From JBNKFV01 sp050289485 (lineage in GTDB: Bacteria; Pseudomonadota; Gammaproteobacteria; Pseudomonadales; Cellvibrionaceae): a stretch of 64,000 nt of DNA. The notes under the pieces are model-generated. The model ran no database searches. It had not been told where the DNA came from and was given only the letters and a program-made list of their open reading frames with translations. Of this stretch, positions 43,607-53,420 are shown in pieces. Position 1 is the first letter of the stretch. Every line of letters starts with the position of its first letter. A program made the translations under genes and the position numbers. The stretch is from positions 1 to 64,000 of the forward strand of contig JBNKFV010000028.1 in NCBI GenBank assembly GCA_050289485.1, in the 5' to 3' direction.

Positions 43607-44482
43607 TTATGCAGACACTTCGCTAACCGAGCTATTGGTAAATTTCGCAAGCAAGCCAGCAACTTTATCACGCATATCTCTGCGATGAATAATCATGTCG
43701 ATAGCGCCATGGTCCAGCAAAAACTCACTACGCTGAAATCCTTTAGGCAATTTCTGGCGAATAGTCTGCTCAATAATCGTAGGCCCGGCAAAACCTGCGC
43801 GCGCGCCGGGCTCTGCGGCATTAATATCACCCAACAACGCCAAACTTGCAGAAACACCACCGTACACAGGGTCTGTCATAATTGAAATGTAAGGCGTGCC
43901 CTGAGCCTTGAGCCGCTCAATAACCGCACTGGTTTTTGCCATCTGCATCAAGCTGATTAATGCTTCCTGCATACGCGCGCCGCCAGTAGCAGAAAAGCAT
44001 ACCAAAGGAATATTCTCTTCCAGTGCCACTAATGCAGCGCGAGTAAACTTTTCACCAACCACATAGCCCATGGAGCCACCGTGGAACGCAAACTCGAATG
44101 AGGCCACCGATACAGGAATACCTTTAACCGTTCCCCGCATTGCGACCAATGCATCTTTTTCACCTGTGGTTTTCTGCGCAGCAGACAAACGGTCTTTGTA
44201 TTTTTTCGTGTCTTTAAACTTCAATTGATCGACGGTTTCGACGTCGGTAGCAATTTCCTGACGCCCATCCTCATCCAAAAATATATCCAGGCGGCGGCGA
44301 GCACCAATACGCATATGGTGATCACACTTTGGACACACGTCCAAATTACGTTCCAACTCTGGGCGATAAAGTACCGCCTCGCATTTTACGCATTTTTTCC
44401 ACAAACCCTCTGGTACCTTGCTGCTACCACGCTTGCGGCCAATGCGATTCTTGTCAGAAATAATTTTGTCGAACCAACTCAT
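43607..44482 (-). CDS. accD: Acetyl-CoA carboxylase carboxyltransferase beta subunit
   Basis: 291 residues. A C4 zinc finger near the N terminus (KKCVKCEAV and VCPKCDHHM) precedes the crotonase-like carboxyltransferase fold (VCFSATGGARMQEAL, GYVVGEKF). Together with AccA it transfers the carboxyl group to acetyl-CoA to give malonyl-CoA. It follows trpA by 51 bases, as in other gammaproteobacteria, and a terminator lies downstream. Confidence 0.95.
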   Translation of the reverse strand: MSWFDKIISDKNRIGRKRGSSKVPEGLWKKCVKCEAVLYRPELERNLDVCPKCDHHMRIGARRRLDIFLDEDGRQEIATDVETVDQLKFKDTKKYKDRLSAAQKTTGEKDALVAMRGTVKGIPVSVASFEFAFHGGSMGYVVGEKFTRAALVALEENIPLVCFSATGGARMQEALISLMQMAKTSAVIERLKAQGTPYISIMTDPVYGGVSASLALLGDINAAEPGARAGFAGPTIIEQTIRQKLPKGFQRSEFLLDHGAIDMIIHRRDMRDKVAGLLAKFTNSSVSEVSA

Positions 44483-44533
44483 AGTGTTTCTCTGCTGTTA
44501 AGGCGTTAACCAAATTTACGTTTACACGCAATA

Positions 44534-45352
44534 TCAGTCTGTTGTTAACGCATCCAATCCTGATCGAATAGGTCTAATAAGCTCGGCAACAGCCTGCGCA
44601 ATTTCATCTGCCGAATTATCGGCCATATCACCCATTTTACTTACCAACAAACTACCTACCACCGCACCATCGGCAGAGGCAGCAACGGCCTTGGCAGACT
44701 CAGCATCTTTAATACCAAACCCAACACAAATTGGCAGCTCAGTAATACCACGCAACTCAGTCACTTTCGCAGTAACCGATGCGGTATCCAAATGCCCAGC
44801 ACCAGTCACGCCTTTTAATGACACGTAATAAAGAAAACCACCGGCGATACCGGCAATTTTTTCACAGCGTTCTTTGCGTGTAGTGGGAGCAATCAGAAAA
44901 ATATTTTCGATATTCTGTTGCTTTAAATAAATGTTCAACCCCTCAGCTTCTTCCGGTGGCAGGTCAACAGTAATCAAGCCGTCTACCCCACTTTCACCCG
45001 CCAGTTGCGCAAAGGTTTCATAACCCATTTTTTCAATCGGGTTATCATAGCCCATCAGTACCACCGGCGTAGTGGCATTACTCTCGCGAAATGCTTTCGC
45101 TACCGCCAGTGTCGAGCGCAAAGAAGTTTTATTTGCGAGAGCACGTTCATGCCCCAGCTGAATAGCTGGACCCTCTGCCATTGGATCGGAAAACGGCACG
45201 CCTAGTTCGATAACATCTACACCTGCCTCTACCATTTTGTGCATGGTGATCAGCGTAGCGTCAGGGTAAGGATCGCCATTAACGATATAAGTAACTAATG
45301 CCTTGCGATGATTTTTCCGCAAATTGACAAAACATTGATTCAGTCGATTCAT
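44534..45352 (-). CDS. trpA: Tryptophan synthase alpha subunit
   Basis: 272 residues. TIM barrel with the catalytic Glu in VDVIELGVPFSDPMAEGPAI and Asp in GVDGLITVDLPPEE; the phosphate-binding GFGIKDAESAKAVAA is near the end. It cleaves indole-3-glycerol phosphate and hands indole to the beta subunit. Follows trpB by 41 bases. In GVPFSDPMAEGP a Glu stands where most proteins have Asp (DGP), a mild change. Confidence 0.95.
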   Translation of the reverse strand: MNRLNQCFVNLRKNHRKALVTYIVNGDPYPDATLITMHKMVEAGVDVIELGVPFSDPMAEGPAIQLGHERALANKTSLRSTLAVAKAFRESNATTPVVLMGYDNPIEKMGYETFAQLAGESGVDGLITVDLPPEEAEGLNIYLKQQNIENIFLIAPTTRKERCEKIAGIAGGFLYYVSLKGVTGAGHLDTASVTAKVTELRGITELPICVGFGIKDAESAKAVAASADGAVVGSLLVSKMGDMADNSADEIAQAVAELIRPIRSGLDALTTD

Positions 45353-45393
45353 GCTATAGCAGTCTCTTAACTTTCGTATGCCAGCAACGGCAT

Positions 45394-46617
45394 TTACACG
45401 GTAATGCCGTCGATATCGGCAACGGTCAGAATGTCTTTGTCGCCACGGCCAGACAAATTGATCACGATTTGTTGGTCTGGTGCCATGGTAGCAGCCAACT
45501 TCATGCCATAGGCAACCGCATGACTGGACTCAAGCGCGGGCATAATACCTTCCACACGGGTTAATTTACGAAATGCGGCCAGTGCCTCATCATCGTTGAT
45601 CGCAACGTAATTAACACGGCCTACATCTTTCAACCACGCGTGTTCAGGCCCGACACCCGGGTAATCAAGTCCCGCCGATACCGAGTGCGTTTCGATAATT
45701 TGGCCATCTTCATCTTCCATCAGATAGGTGCGGTTACCATGTAACACGCCAGGAACACCATCGTTCAAAGGTGCCGCGTGCTTGCCAGTTTCTACACCGT
45801 AACCACCTGCCTCAACACCATACATAGCAACAGAGGCATCCTTCAAAAATGGATGGAACAAACCAATAGCATTGGAGCCGCCACCGACACAGGCGACCAG
45901 CGCATCTGGCAGTTTGCCGGTTTGCTCAATACTCTGCGCCCGCGCCTCACGCCCGATGATGCATTGGAAGTCACGTACCAGCTGCGGATACGGATGTGGC
46001 CCCGCAACCGTGCCAATAATGTAAAATGTGTCATCAACATTAGTGACCCAATCACGCATGGCTTCGTTCATTGCATCTTTCAAGGTTTTCGAGCCTGAGG
46101 TTACCGGAATCACTTCTGCACCCAGTAATTTCATACGGTAAACGTTGAGCGCTTGGCGCTTAACGTCTTCAGACCCCATAAATACCTGGCACTTCAAGCC
46201 CAGCCGCGCAGCTACCGTTGCTGTAGCTACCCCATGCTGGCCAGCGCCAGTTTCGGCAATCACGCGAGACTTACCAGAATACTTGGCTAACAATGCCTGG
46301 CCGATGGTGTTGTTTACTTTATGCGCACCGGTGTGATTGAGGTCTTCACGCTTTAGGTAGATTTGGGCACCACCTACTTCGCGCGACAAACGCTCGGCGT
46401 GGTAAAGAGGTGAAGGGCGTCCCACGTAATGAGCCATATCCTTATCGAATTCGGCTTGAAAAGCTGGGTCATCCTTCAATCGAGTATACATGGCTTCCAG
46501 TTCATCCAACGCAGCTATCAGCGTTTCTGATACGAACCGACCACCAAATTGACCGAAATGCCCTTTGGCATCGGGTACTGCATCAAAATCAATTGCAGTC
46601 ATATTGTCACTACCCAC
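45394..46617 (-). CDS. trpB: Tryptophan synthase beta subunit
   Basis: 407 residues. The PLP lysine sits in HTGAHKVNNTIGQALL, and the glycine-rich cofactor loop in VACVGGGSNAIGLF. It joins indole and serine to make tryptophan. The GTG at 46617 was preferred because AGGAG lies seven bases before it; it overlaps trpF by eight bases, which couples the two. An ATG five codons in (46602) starts MTAIDF and is an alternative with a poorer ribosome site. Confidence 0.92.
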   Translation of the reverse strand: MGSDNMTAIDFDAVPDAKGHFGQFGGRFVSETLIAALDELEAMYTRLKDDPAFQAEFDKDMAHYVGRPSPLYHAERLSREVGGAQIYLKREDLNHTGAHKVNNTIGQALLAKYSGKSRVIAETGAGQHGVATATVAARLGLKCQVFMGSEDVKRQALNVYRMKLLGAEVIPVTSGSKTLKDAMNEAMRDWVTNVDDTFYIIGTVAGPHPYPQLVRDFQCIIGREARAQSIEQTGKLPDALVACVGGGSNAIGLFHPFLKDASVAMYGVEAGGYGVETGKHAAPLNDGVPGVLHGNRTYLMEDEDGQIIETHSVSAGLDYPGVGPEHAWLKDVGRVNYVAINDDEALAAFRKLTRVEGIMPALESSHAVAYGMKLAATMAPDQQIVINLSGRGDKDILTVADIDGITV

Positions 46618-47242
46618 TTAAATTCTCCTGCTTGGCATTAGCGATAAATGCCACCACTTTCGCTAAATCTTTTATTCCACCAGCGGACTCAACCCCACCA
46701 CTAACGTCAAGCCCATAGGGCTGCGTGCAGGCGATAGCCTCACGCACATTGTCGGGGCTTAAACCACCCGCCAAAATTATGGGCTTTTCACCTTGCTGAG
46801 GCACTCGCCCCCAGTCAAATGTTTTCCCCGTGCCCCCAGGAATCCCTTTACGGTATGCATCAAGCAATATACCTTGGGCACTCCCAAAACGGCTGATTTC
46901 CTGCTCAATATCCAGCCCTTCCCGCATTCTTATCGCTTTTATGTAAGGCCGGTTAAATTGTTGACAATATTCAGGCGATTCATCACCGTGAAACTGCAAC
47001 AGATGAATGGGTACCTGTGCCAGAATGTCCTCCACCTCAGCAGCGGGCAGATCCACAAATAACCCTACGATGGTAACCAAAGGGCCTGCAGCCATAGCCA
47101 ATTCACGAGCATTGGCTGGCGTCACAGCCCTTGGGCTGGGCGAGTAAAACACTAGGCCAATCGCATCTGTCCCCGCGGCCACAACGCCTTTTACATCGTC
47201 AATACGCGTTAAACCGCAAACTTTAATCCTGACCTGCCCCAT
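46610..47242 (-). CDS. trpF: Phosphoribosylanthranilate isomerase
   Basis: 210 residues. The N-terminal KVCGLTRIDDV contains the catalytic Cys and the C-terminal Asp is in LDVSGGVESAGGIKD; the phosphate site is in IILAGGLSPDNV. It carries out the Amadori step of tryptophan synthesis. Overlaps trpB by eight bases and follows truA, which lies 112 bases upstream, the common order in gammaproteobacteria. Confidence 0.94.
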   Translation of the reverse strand: MGQVRIKVCGLTRIDDVKGVVAAGTDAIGLVFYSPSPRAVTPANARELAMAAGPLVTIVGLFVDLPAAEVEDILAQVPIHLLQFHGDESPEYCQQFNRPYIKAIRMREGLDIEQEISRFGSAQGILLDAYRKGIPGGTGKTFDWGRVPQQGEKPIILAGGLSPDNVREAIACTQPYGLDVSGGVESAGGIKDLAKVVAFIANAKQENLSG

Positions 47243-47354
47243 GTGCTAACTCGCTTTGCTACACCCTGCCGAAAAGCCACGCATGGTACCAAACATTCAT
47301 GGAAATTGCTTTATCTACAACTGCTTAGGGCCCATCCACAGCAAACTTCCTACA

Positions 47355-48224
47355 TTACGGTTTAAAACCACCGACCGGTTCACTGAGAAAAAATGGGCCG
47401 GGCGCCTGTGTCGGCAAAGTAAAGGCCGACGGATAATCAACAGCCACCAGATACAAGCCATGTGGCGGCGCGGTTACCCCGGCACAACGCCGATCGCGCG
47501 CCGCAAGCACCTCTTCGACCCACTCAACAGGCTTCTCTTCTGCACCAACCGCAGCAATAACACCGACAATATTACGCACCATATGATGCAGAAATGCTGT
47601 CGCTTTGACCTCAATAACAATGAGGCTACCCCGACTGACAATATGCAGGTGCTCAATCTCTCTTATGGGGCTGCGAGCCTGACATTGCGAGGCCCGAAAC
47701 GAGCTAAAATCGTGCTTGCCAACCAGATACCGTGCAGCCGTCTGCATTGCCTCAATATTCAAACGGCGGCGATCCCAGGTTACTTTGCCGTTGAGTATGC
47801 CCGGTCGTGAGCGCTGATTATCAATAAGATAACGGTATGTTCGGCTTTGAGCACTGAAACGGGCATGAAACCCAGGCGACACCTCCATTGCCCAACGCAC
47901 ACTAATACTATCGGGTAACTGAGTATTAACCCCCATGCGCCAAGCCCGCTCGGGCCTTTCGGCGAGCGTATCAAAATGCACCACCTGCCCGGTTGCATGC
48001 ACACCGGCATCCGTGCGCCCGGCACAAACCAGGGTTATCGGCTCGTTGGCGATGGAGGACAACACCTTCTCCAGGCTTCCCTGCACCGTATCTACAGCAA
48101 ACTTCTGAACCTGGAAGCCAGCAAAGCTGCGGCCATCATACTCAACCCCCAACGCTATGCGCCGCATACCCTCAGGCATCATGGCGGGCTCAGTAATTTC
48201 ACAGTTGCGGGTATAAAGCTTCAC
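47355..48224 (-). CDS. truA: tRNA pseudouridine(38-40) synthase
   Basis: 289 residues. The catalytic Asp is in CAGRTDAGVHATGQV, with LGVEYDGRSFAGFQ near the start and MVRNIVGVIAAVG in the C-terminal half. It forms pseudouridine in the anticodon stem of several tRNAs. The GTG at 48224 gives 20 residues before the conserved core; ATG codons at 48182 or 48179 are possible instead. It is located between fimV and trpF as usual. Confidence 0.93.
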   Translation of the reverse strand: MKLYTRNCEITEPAMMPEGMRRIALGVEYDGRSFAGFQVQKFAVDTVQGSLEKVLSSIANEPITLVCAGRTDAGVHATGQVVHFDTLAERPERAWRMGVNTQLPDSISVRWAMEVSPGFHARFSAQSRTYRYLIDNQRSRPGILNGKVTWDRRRLNIEAMQTAARYLVGKHDFSSFRASQCQARSPIREIEHLHIVSRGSLIVIEVKATAFLHHMVRNIVGVIAAVGAEEKPVEWVEEVLAARDRRCAGVTAPPHGLYLVAVDYPSAFTLPTQAPGPFFLSEPVGGFKP

Positions 48225-48278
48225 GATCCACTCTCATAAAACGCGCCATTTTAACGACAATCAACCAAAAGTGAGAAG

Positions 48279-48306
48279 TTAAAAAAAACCCGGGCATTGC
48301 CCGGGT
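48279..48306 (-). terminator. Intrinsic terminator after fimV
   Basis: ACCCGGGC and GCCCGGGT form an eight-pair stem with a three-base loop, followed by nine Ts on the minus strand. It lies about 22 bases after the fimV stop. Confidence 0.9.
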
Positions 48307-48327
48307 CTGTAGGAAGGGTTAAAACGT

Positions 48328-51300
48328 TTAAATACGCCCAATCAATTCTTCCGCTTCCTGTCGCTGTTCATCATTACCTTCGGCGACAACTTCATCCAAA
48401 ATATCCTTGGCACCGTCTCTGTCACCCATATCGATATAAGCACGAGCGAGATCGAGCTTGGTAGCCACCTCATCGGCCTCTGCCAAAAAATCCAGCTCAT
48501 CGTCATCGCTAACATCGGCATCTTCACCTGCAAAATCAAAGCTCTCATCGGCTTCCGGCACATCAGAAAGGGCTTCCGAAAATACCTCGTCCATTTCCAA
48601 GGATTCACTGGTCGTAGACTCCGCATCGTCTGCCGCCGCTTCCGTAATCAACGTGGCATCATCATCCCCCAGAGACAACTCTTCACCTTCTTCTGCCAAG
48701 TCAAGGTCGCCCAGCTCAGCCAACTCAGTGTCAAGGGTAGAAAGCTCATCACTATCAGCTTCTGATGAACCAAGTTCATCATCCCCTTCAAGGTCAAAAG
48801 AAATATCGTCATCGACAGCAGTAAAGTCCGGCTCAACAGCAGCGCCCACCAATGAGGCATCCGCCTCGTCCTGCTCAACAGCAAAGTCATCGCCAGCCCG
48901 AACTTCGTCGTCCATTGACAACGTTTCCAGCTCTGCTTCGTCGGCCCGACCTTCCTGTACATCCAGTGCGAGATCAAACTCTTCATCACTTAAATTTGCA
49001 TCAACAACGGGCTCGCGAGTATCTTCAAACTCAAGATCAGCAGCATCTTCGTCAAGGCGACTGGCAACATCGTAATCCAATGCAGCATCCAGGTCGGTGA
49101 TGTCCTCACTGACACTGTCGTCCTCAGCCAGCTCTAACGACAGGTCATCCTCTGAGTCCATATCCAAAGTATCCAGATCAGCATTTAGCTCGGTATCGAG
49201 ACCAGCCAAATCCTCATCACCGAGATCATCCTCTAAACTAAGCTCCACATCGGAGTCATCCAGGGCGAGATCGTCAAATTCACCACCCAAGTCAGCTTCA
49301 AGAGTGTCCTCAGTAATATCAGAGGACGCTTCCTCGGAAAGATCTAGTGAAACAGGCAAATCAGCCTCGTCATCCAACGCGAGTTCTGCCGCGTCAATTC
49401 CCGCGTCTTCCTCAGTTCCTGCGCTTTCTTCAAAGGCCAATGCACCCTCGTCGACATTCTCCGGCTCACTGTCAAACTCTACCGCCAGAGTATCTGCCTC
49501 ATCATCAGCGGCTGTCACCTCGTCATCAAGCGAGAAACCGTCATCCAGGCTGAGCGACTCCTCACCGGTTTCACCTGCGAACGATTCGTCGGCAACACTG
49601 TCACTTAACAGTGTGTCATCACCACCTAGATCGAAATCAAGGTCATAATCCTCACTTTCACTTGCTGAGTTTTCAGTATCCTCATCAATCAGGGCATTTT
49701 GTGAATCGGTAATATCACTGAGATCAAGGTCGATTGCATCATCAGAAAGATTTGATACTTGAGTATCCTGCGACTCAAATACGATAGCGCTCTCATCAAA
49801 TTCACCCGCATCAGGAATCATTGCCCGAAGCTCTTCTGCCCGCTCAATGGACTGGGCATCACCATCGGCCCGCAAGCCAGCATAGTGTTGATCAAATGCA
49901 GCCAGATTTTCTGTCTCAGAATAAACTTCGAGCAGTTTTAGCAGCACCGCCGCATTGCCTGGCTGTGTAGCCAATGCATTTAACAGCATTTCTTCTGCCT
50001 GATCGTATTTGCCGTAAGCAATGTAGATATCGGCTTCGCTCACCGCATCGCCGGTCTGTGATTCGATAGTGGCGGTGTCTTCTTCATCAAAGCCTTGCTC
50101 TTCACCAGAAGCATCATCGGCCACCTGCTCATCGTCGAGGTCTTCTTCGTAACCGTCGTCAATATGGTCTTCGTCGACAATCAGAGGCTCATCATCATCA
50201 AACTCGTCAAATACATCTTCTTCCTCTTTGCGGCGACGCAAGAAGTACACCACAGCAGCCAACAATGCGGCTACGGCACCACCAATATAGATGATGTTAT
50301 CCATCACCTTGTCCATAAAGGTTGGTGCCGGCTTACTCCTGCTCACTACGGTTTTGCTATCGGCTGGCGCAGGCTTTTCAACAGTTTGTGGCGCGTCAGG
50401 TACGGCATTGGCAGCTTGTGGTGGCTGCTCAACGGTTTCTGCAGCCGCAGCAGGCTCCATTTCAGATGCCACTACCCCTGAGGTTTGCTCTTTTCTATCG
50501 CGTATACTCTGCTCTAAAGCAGCCACTTCCGCATTGCTCACCTTAACCAATCGTTCCATGGTCTGGATTTGCGCTTCCAGCTCAACCACACGAGAGGCTA
50601 AGTCTTTATTTTCGCGCTGGGTACGATCCAGCTCTTCCAGCGTTATAGCCAGTTCGTTTTCCAATGATTCTCGGGAACCGCCCTGACCGCTACCGCGAGC
50701 ACTGGAGACGTCTTCACGTTTTTCCGGCGCAGCCAGAGAAACACGCCCTGCACCGTTTGATGAACCGCCTGATACCGCACCTGAACTACGAGTGGATTGC
50801 AGCTCTGCTTCTTGCTCACTGCCGTTCCATTGCGCATTCTGATAAGCCACTTCGTTAACTGCCTGGCGCTGGTCTACTTCGTAAATATCACTCTCAGAAG
50901 GAATGCGGAGCACCTGGCCGCGGCGCAGCAAGTTAATGTTGTTGTTGATGAAGGCTTCTGGATTCAGCCTTTGAATGGCCAGCATAGTTTGCTGTACCGA
51001 TGTCTGCCGGTTCGGGCGCACTTTCAGCGCAATACCCCACAGCGTGTCTGAGGCTGACACAGGGCCATAAACATCGCCCTGCGAGCGCGATGCAGGTACC
51101 GAGGAGCGAGTTGATGGCTGAGCCCTATTACGGGGAGCAGATGCTTCACTGCTGGCAGCGGAAGAACGTGTCTGCGCGCCTTGTACCGGCGCTGCCGCAG
51201 CAGTATCGTCAAAGGCTGGCAAATCCATTAACAAGGTATACTCACGCAATAAACGGCCGCTTGGCCATTGCGTTTCTACCAGAAAATTCAAATAAGGTTC

Positions 51301-51609
51301 TTTCACCGGGTTTCGTGTGGTAACCCGCACCATAGGCGCATTGGGCCCGGTAGTAATTACCTGAAAGCGAAGCTCTTGCAGGAAGAAGGTTCTGTCTACG
51401 CCCACCCGGGCGAAGTCGTCCTTTGAGGCCAACGAGATAAAAATATCGTCGTCGTCAAGATCGCGAACCTGGAGCAGTTTAATTTCTGCCTCCAGTGGCT
51501 CGTTAAGCGTTGACTTTAGCTTGATTTCACCAAGCCCTAACCCTAAAGCTACATCAGCCCCAAATGAAGCAACCAACCCTACGGCACAAACCAATTTACG
51601 AAGATGCAT
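48328..51609 (-). CDS. fimV: FimV-type hub protein of the type IV pilus and polarity system
   Basis: 1093 residues. Signal peptide (about 1-24); beta-rich FimV N domain (GEIKLKSTLNEPLEAEI); LysM peptidoglycan-binding domain (about 183-245, GPVSASDTLWGIALKVR); coiled coil (about 315-370); one membrane helix (about 437-460, YIGGAVAALLAAVVYFL); TPR-like region (about 500-560, YGKYDQAEEMLLNAL); a very acidic, low-complexity stretch of about 480 residues rich in D, E, S and A; and the conserved C-terminal domain (KLDLARAYIDMGDRDGAKDIL). It localises polar proteins and promotes pilus assembly. Start at ATG 51609 because AAAGGA precedes it. Confidence 0.94.
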   Translation of the reverse strand: MHLRKLVCAVGLVASFGADVALGLGLGEIKLKSTLNEPLEAEIKLLQVRDLDDDDIFISLASKDDFARVGVDRTFFLQELRFQVITTGPNAPMVRVTTRNPVKEPYLNFLVETQWPSGRLLREYTLLMDLPAFDDTAAAAPVQGAQTRSSAASSEASAPRNRAQPSTRSSVPASRSQGDVYGPVSASDTLWGIALKVRPNRQTSVQQTMLAIQRLNPEAFINNNINLLRRGQVLRIPSESDIYEVDQRQAVNEVAYQNAQWNGSEQEAELQSTRSSGAVSGGSSNGAGRVSLAAPEKREDVSSARGSGQGGSRESLENELAITLEELDRTQRENKDLASRVVELEAQIQTMERLVKVSNAEVAALEQSIRDRKEQTSGVVASEMEPAAAAETVEQPPQAANAVPDAPQTVEKPAPADSKTVVSRSKPAPTFMDKVMDNIIYIGGAVAALLAAVVYFLRRRKEEEDVFDEFDDDEPLIVDEDHIDDGYEEDLDDEQVADDASGEEQGFDEEDTATIESQTGDAVSEADIYIAYGKYDQAEEMLLNALATQPGNAAVLLKLLEVYSETENLAAFDQHYAGLRADGDAQSIERAEELRAMIPDAGEFDESAIVFESQDTQVSNLSDDAIDLDLSDITDSQNALIDEDTENSASESEDYDLDFDLGGDDTLLSDSVADESFAGETGEESLSLDDGFSLDDEVTAADDEADTLAVEFDSEPENVDEGALAFEESAGTEEDAGIDAAELALDDEADLPVSLDLSEEASSDITEDTLEADLGGEFDDLALDDSDVELSLEDDLGDEDLAGLDTELNADLDTLDMDSEDDLSLELAEDDSVSEDITDLDAALDYDVASRLDEDAADLEFEDTREPVVDANLSDEEFDLALDVQEGRADEAELETLSMDDEVRAGDDFAVEQDEADASLVGAAVEPDFTAVDDDISFDLEGDDELGSSEADSDELSTLDTELAELGDLDLAEEGEELSLGDDDATLITEAAADDAESTTSESLEMDEVFSEALSDVPEADESFDFAGEDADVSDDDELDFLAEADEVATKLDLARAYIDMGDRDGAKDILDEVVAEGNDEQRQEAEELIGRI

Positions 51610-52049
51610 CGGCAGATCCTTTTCTCTTTTCCGGCACATTATCCGGTTTACTTAGCCATATCGGCCTGTGTTGCAGACACTGCAATGACTTTGTAGTTTT
51701 TTTGGTTAGCGTCAAAACTTAAAATTATTATTCACTAACGCACGTAAGTATTCATTATAAATAGCTTTTTATCAACAATTGAGCAGCCTTGTGAATGTTA
51801 AACAAGGCACGCTTTTGCAGTTTTGTACGCCGCAAGAACCGAGATAATTCACTGATCAGAGAATAAACGCGAATTTGAACGCCTACGCAAGCACCAACTG
51901 CACGCTTTCCCGCAAAACTGTCGCCTCCATCAACAAACGGTGAACCGAGTCTCATTACTTCGGCCTAAATCGACCAGTTTTTGCACAGAATTTTTCATGC
52001 AAGAGCATGAAATATAAGGAGAAATTTCTTAACCACAGAAACATGAGGC
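51610..52049. other. Gap between asd and fimV
   Basis: About 440 bases, AT-rich, with no family-like reading frame in any phase. A 66-codon frame at 51755-51955 has no features of a real gene. It must hold the fimV promoter, but I cannot place one with confidence. Confidence 0.6.
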
Positions 52050-52083
52050 AAAAAAAATCCCCACTATTTTCTGCGGGGATTTT
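52050..52083 (-). terminator. Intrinsic terminator after asd
   Basis: AAAATCCCC and GGGGATTTT form a nine-pair stem; on the minus strand eight Ts follow. It lies 26 bases after the asd stop codon. Confidence 0.88.
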
Positions 52084-52109
52084 CATGTCATTTAACCGTT
52101 ACCAGGTGC

Positions 52110-53225
52110 TTAGCTTTTGTTTTCAAGCAAAATCTGCAGCATGCGGCGCAATGGTTCTGCGGCACCCCACAACAACTGATCACCTACCGTAAAGGCATTC
52201 AAGTATTGGGCGCCCATACTCATTTTGCGCAACCTTCCGACAGGAATTGACAGGGTTCCAGTCACCTTGGTTGGCGTCAAATCACGCATAGTGGCTTCTC
52301 GCTCGTTCGGAACAACGGTTACCCATGGGTTTGCTGAGGCAATAATACTCTCTACGTCAGCCAGCGGAACATCCTTATTAAGCTTGATGGTCAGCGCCTG
52401 ACTGTGGCAACGCATGGCACCAATACGCACACAGGTGCCATCAATAGGAACCGGGCTATCGGCGCGCCCTAAAATTTTGTTGGTCTCGGCCTGCCCTTTC
52501 CATTCTTCACGGCTTTGACCACTCTCAAGCTGTGTGTCAATAAATGGCAACAGACTGCCCGCCAAAGGATGCCCAAAATTATCAGTCGGGAAATCACCAC
52601 TGCGCATGGTCTCAGCAATCTTGCGATCGATATCCAGAATGGCACTGGCAGGGTTAGCCAGTTCAGTTGCCACCGATTTTTCCAGGGCCCCCATTTGACT
52701 GATCAGTTCGCGCATATTCTGAGCGCCGGCACCACTAGCGGCCTGATAGGTCATAGCCGAGATCCACTCAACTAATCCTTCTCGGAACAGTCCGCCCAGG
52801 CCCATCAACATCAAACTCACGGTGCAGTTACCGCCGATATAGTTTTTAACCCCTGAAGCCAAGCCTTTATCAATCACGTTACGGTTCACCGGATCCAATA
52901 CAATAATGGCCTCATCAGCCATACGCAGGCTTGAAGCTGCATCTATCCAGTAACCGTTCCAGCCGTTTTCACGCAATGGTTTAAATACGGCCTTGGTGTA
53001 GTCGCCGCCCTGACAGGAAACAATCACATCCATTGCTGTCAATTCAGCAATGTCGTTAGCATCTTTCAATGCTGGGATGGTTTTGCCAATTGCAGGGCCC
53101 TGACCGCCCACGTTGGAGGTGGTAAAGAAAATCGGTTCAATGTTGTCAAAATCTTTTTCCGCCAACATACGCTCCATCAATACGGAGCCAACCATACCGC
53201 GCCAACCTACAAAACCTACACGCAT
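52110..53225 (-). CDS. asd: Aspartate-semialdehyde dehydrogenase
   Basis: 371 residues, Pseudomonas-like length. NADP-binding GFVGWRGMVGSVLMERM at the N terminus, the catalytic Cys in YIGGNCTVSLMLMGL (about 135) and the catalytic His in GAMRCHSQAL. It makes aspartate semialdehyde for lysine, threonine and methionine synthesis. The ATG at 53225 is right: the 37 codons upstream show no similarity and would precede the NADP-binding loop. Shares the aspartate pathway with lysC, also in this window. Confidence 0.95.
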   Translation of the reverse strand: MRVGFVGWRGMVGSVLMERMLAEKDFDNIEPIFFTTSNVGGQGPAIGKTIPALKDANDIAELTAMDVIVSCQGGDYTKAVFKPLRENGWNGYWIDAASSLRMADEAIIVLDPVNRNVIDKGLASGVKNYIGGNCTVSLMLMGLGGLFREGLVEWISAMTYQAASGAGAQNMRELISQMGALEKSVATELANPASAILDIDRKIAETMRSGDFPTDNFGHPLAGSLLPFIDTQLESGQSREEWKGQAETNKILGRADSPVPIDGTCVRIGAMRCHSQALTIKLNKDVPLADVESIIASANPWVTVVPNEREATMRDLTPTKVTGTLSIPVGRLRKMSMGAQYLNAFTVGDQLLWGAAEPLRRMLQILLENKS

Positions 53226-53420
53226 TTTTACTCTCTCGTTACTGTGATTCAGATGAATGAAGATTACACATGAGTGTATTCTACGAAGCTTCTGGGGATG
53301 TGGATTATCGTTCCAATCAACCAGAAAAAGGGGCAAGATGATAACATCAGGACGAAAAATAAGCTAATGAGACAGCTAGTCAAACGTGTTACAACCTGCA
53401 CAGTTAATGGCCTGCGGCTG

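Noticed and set aside
48458..49648. Long serine-rich open frames on the plus strand inside fimV
   Set aside because: They are shadows of the acidic D/E-rich region of fimV on the opposite strand; no ribosome sites or family features.
51755..51955. 66-codon frame between fimV and asd
   Set aside because: No ribosome site, no recognisable composition and no partner genes; intergenic DNA is more likely.
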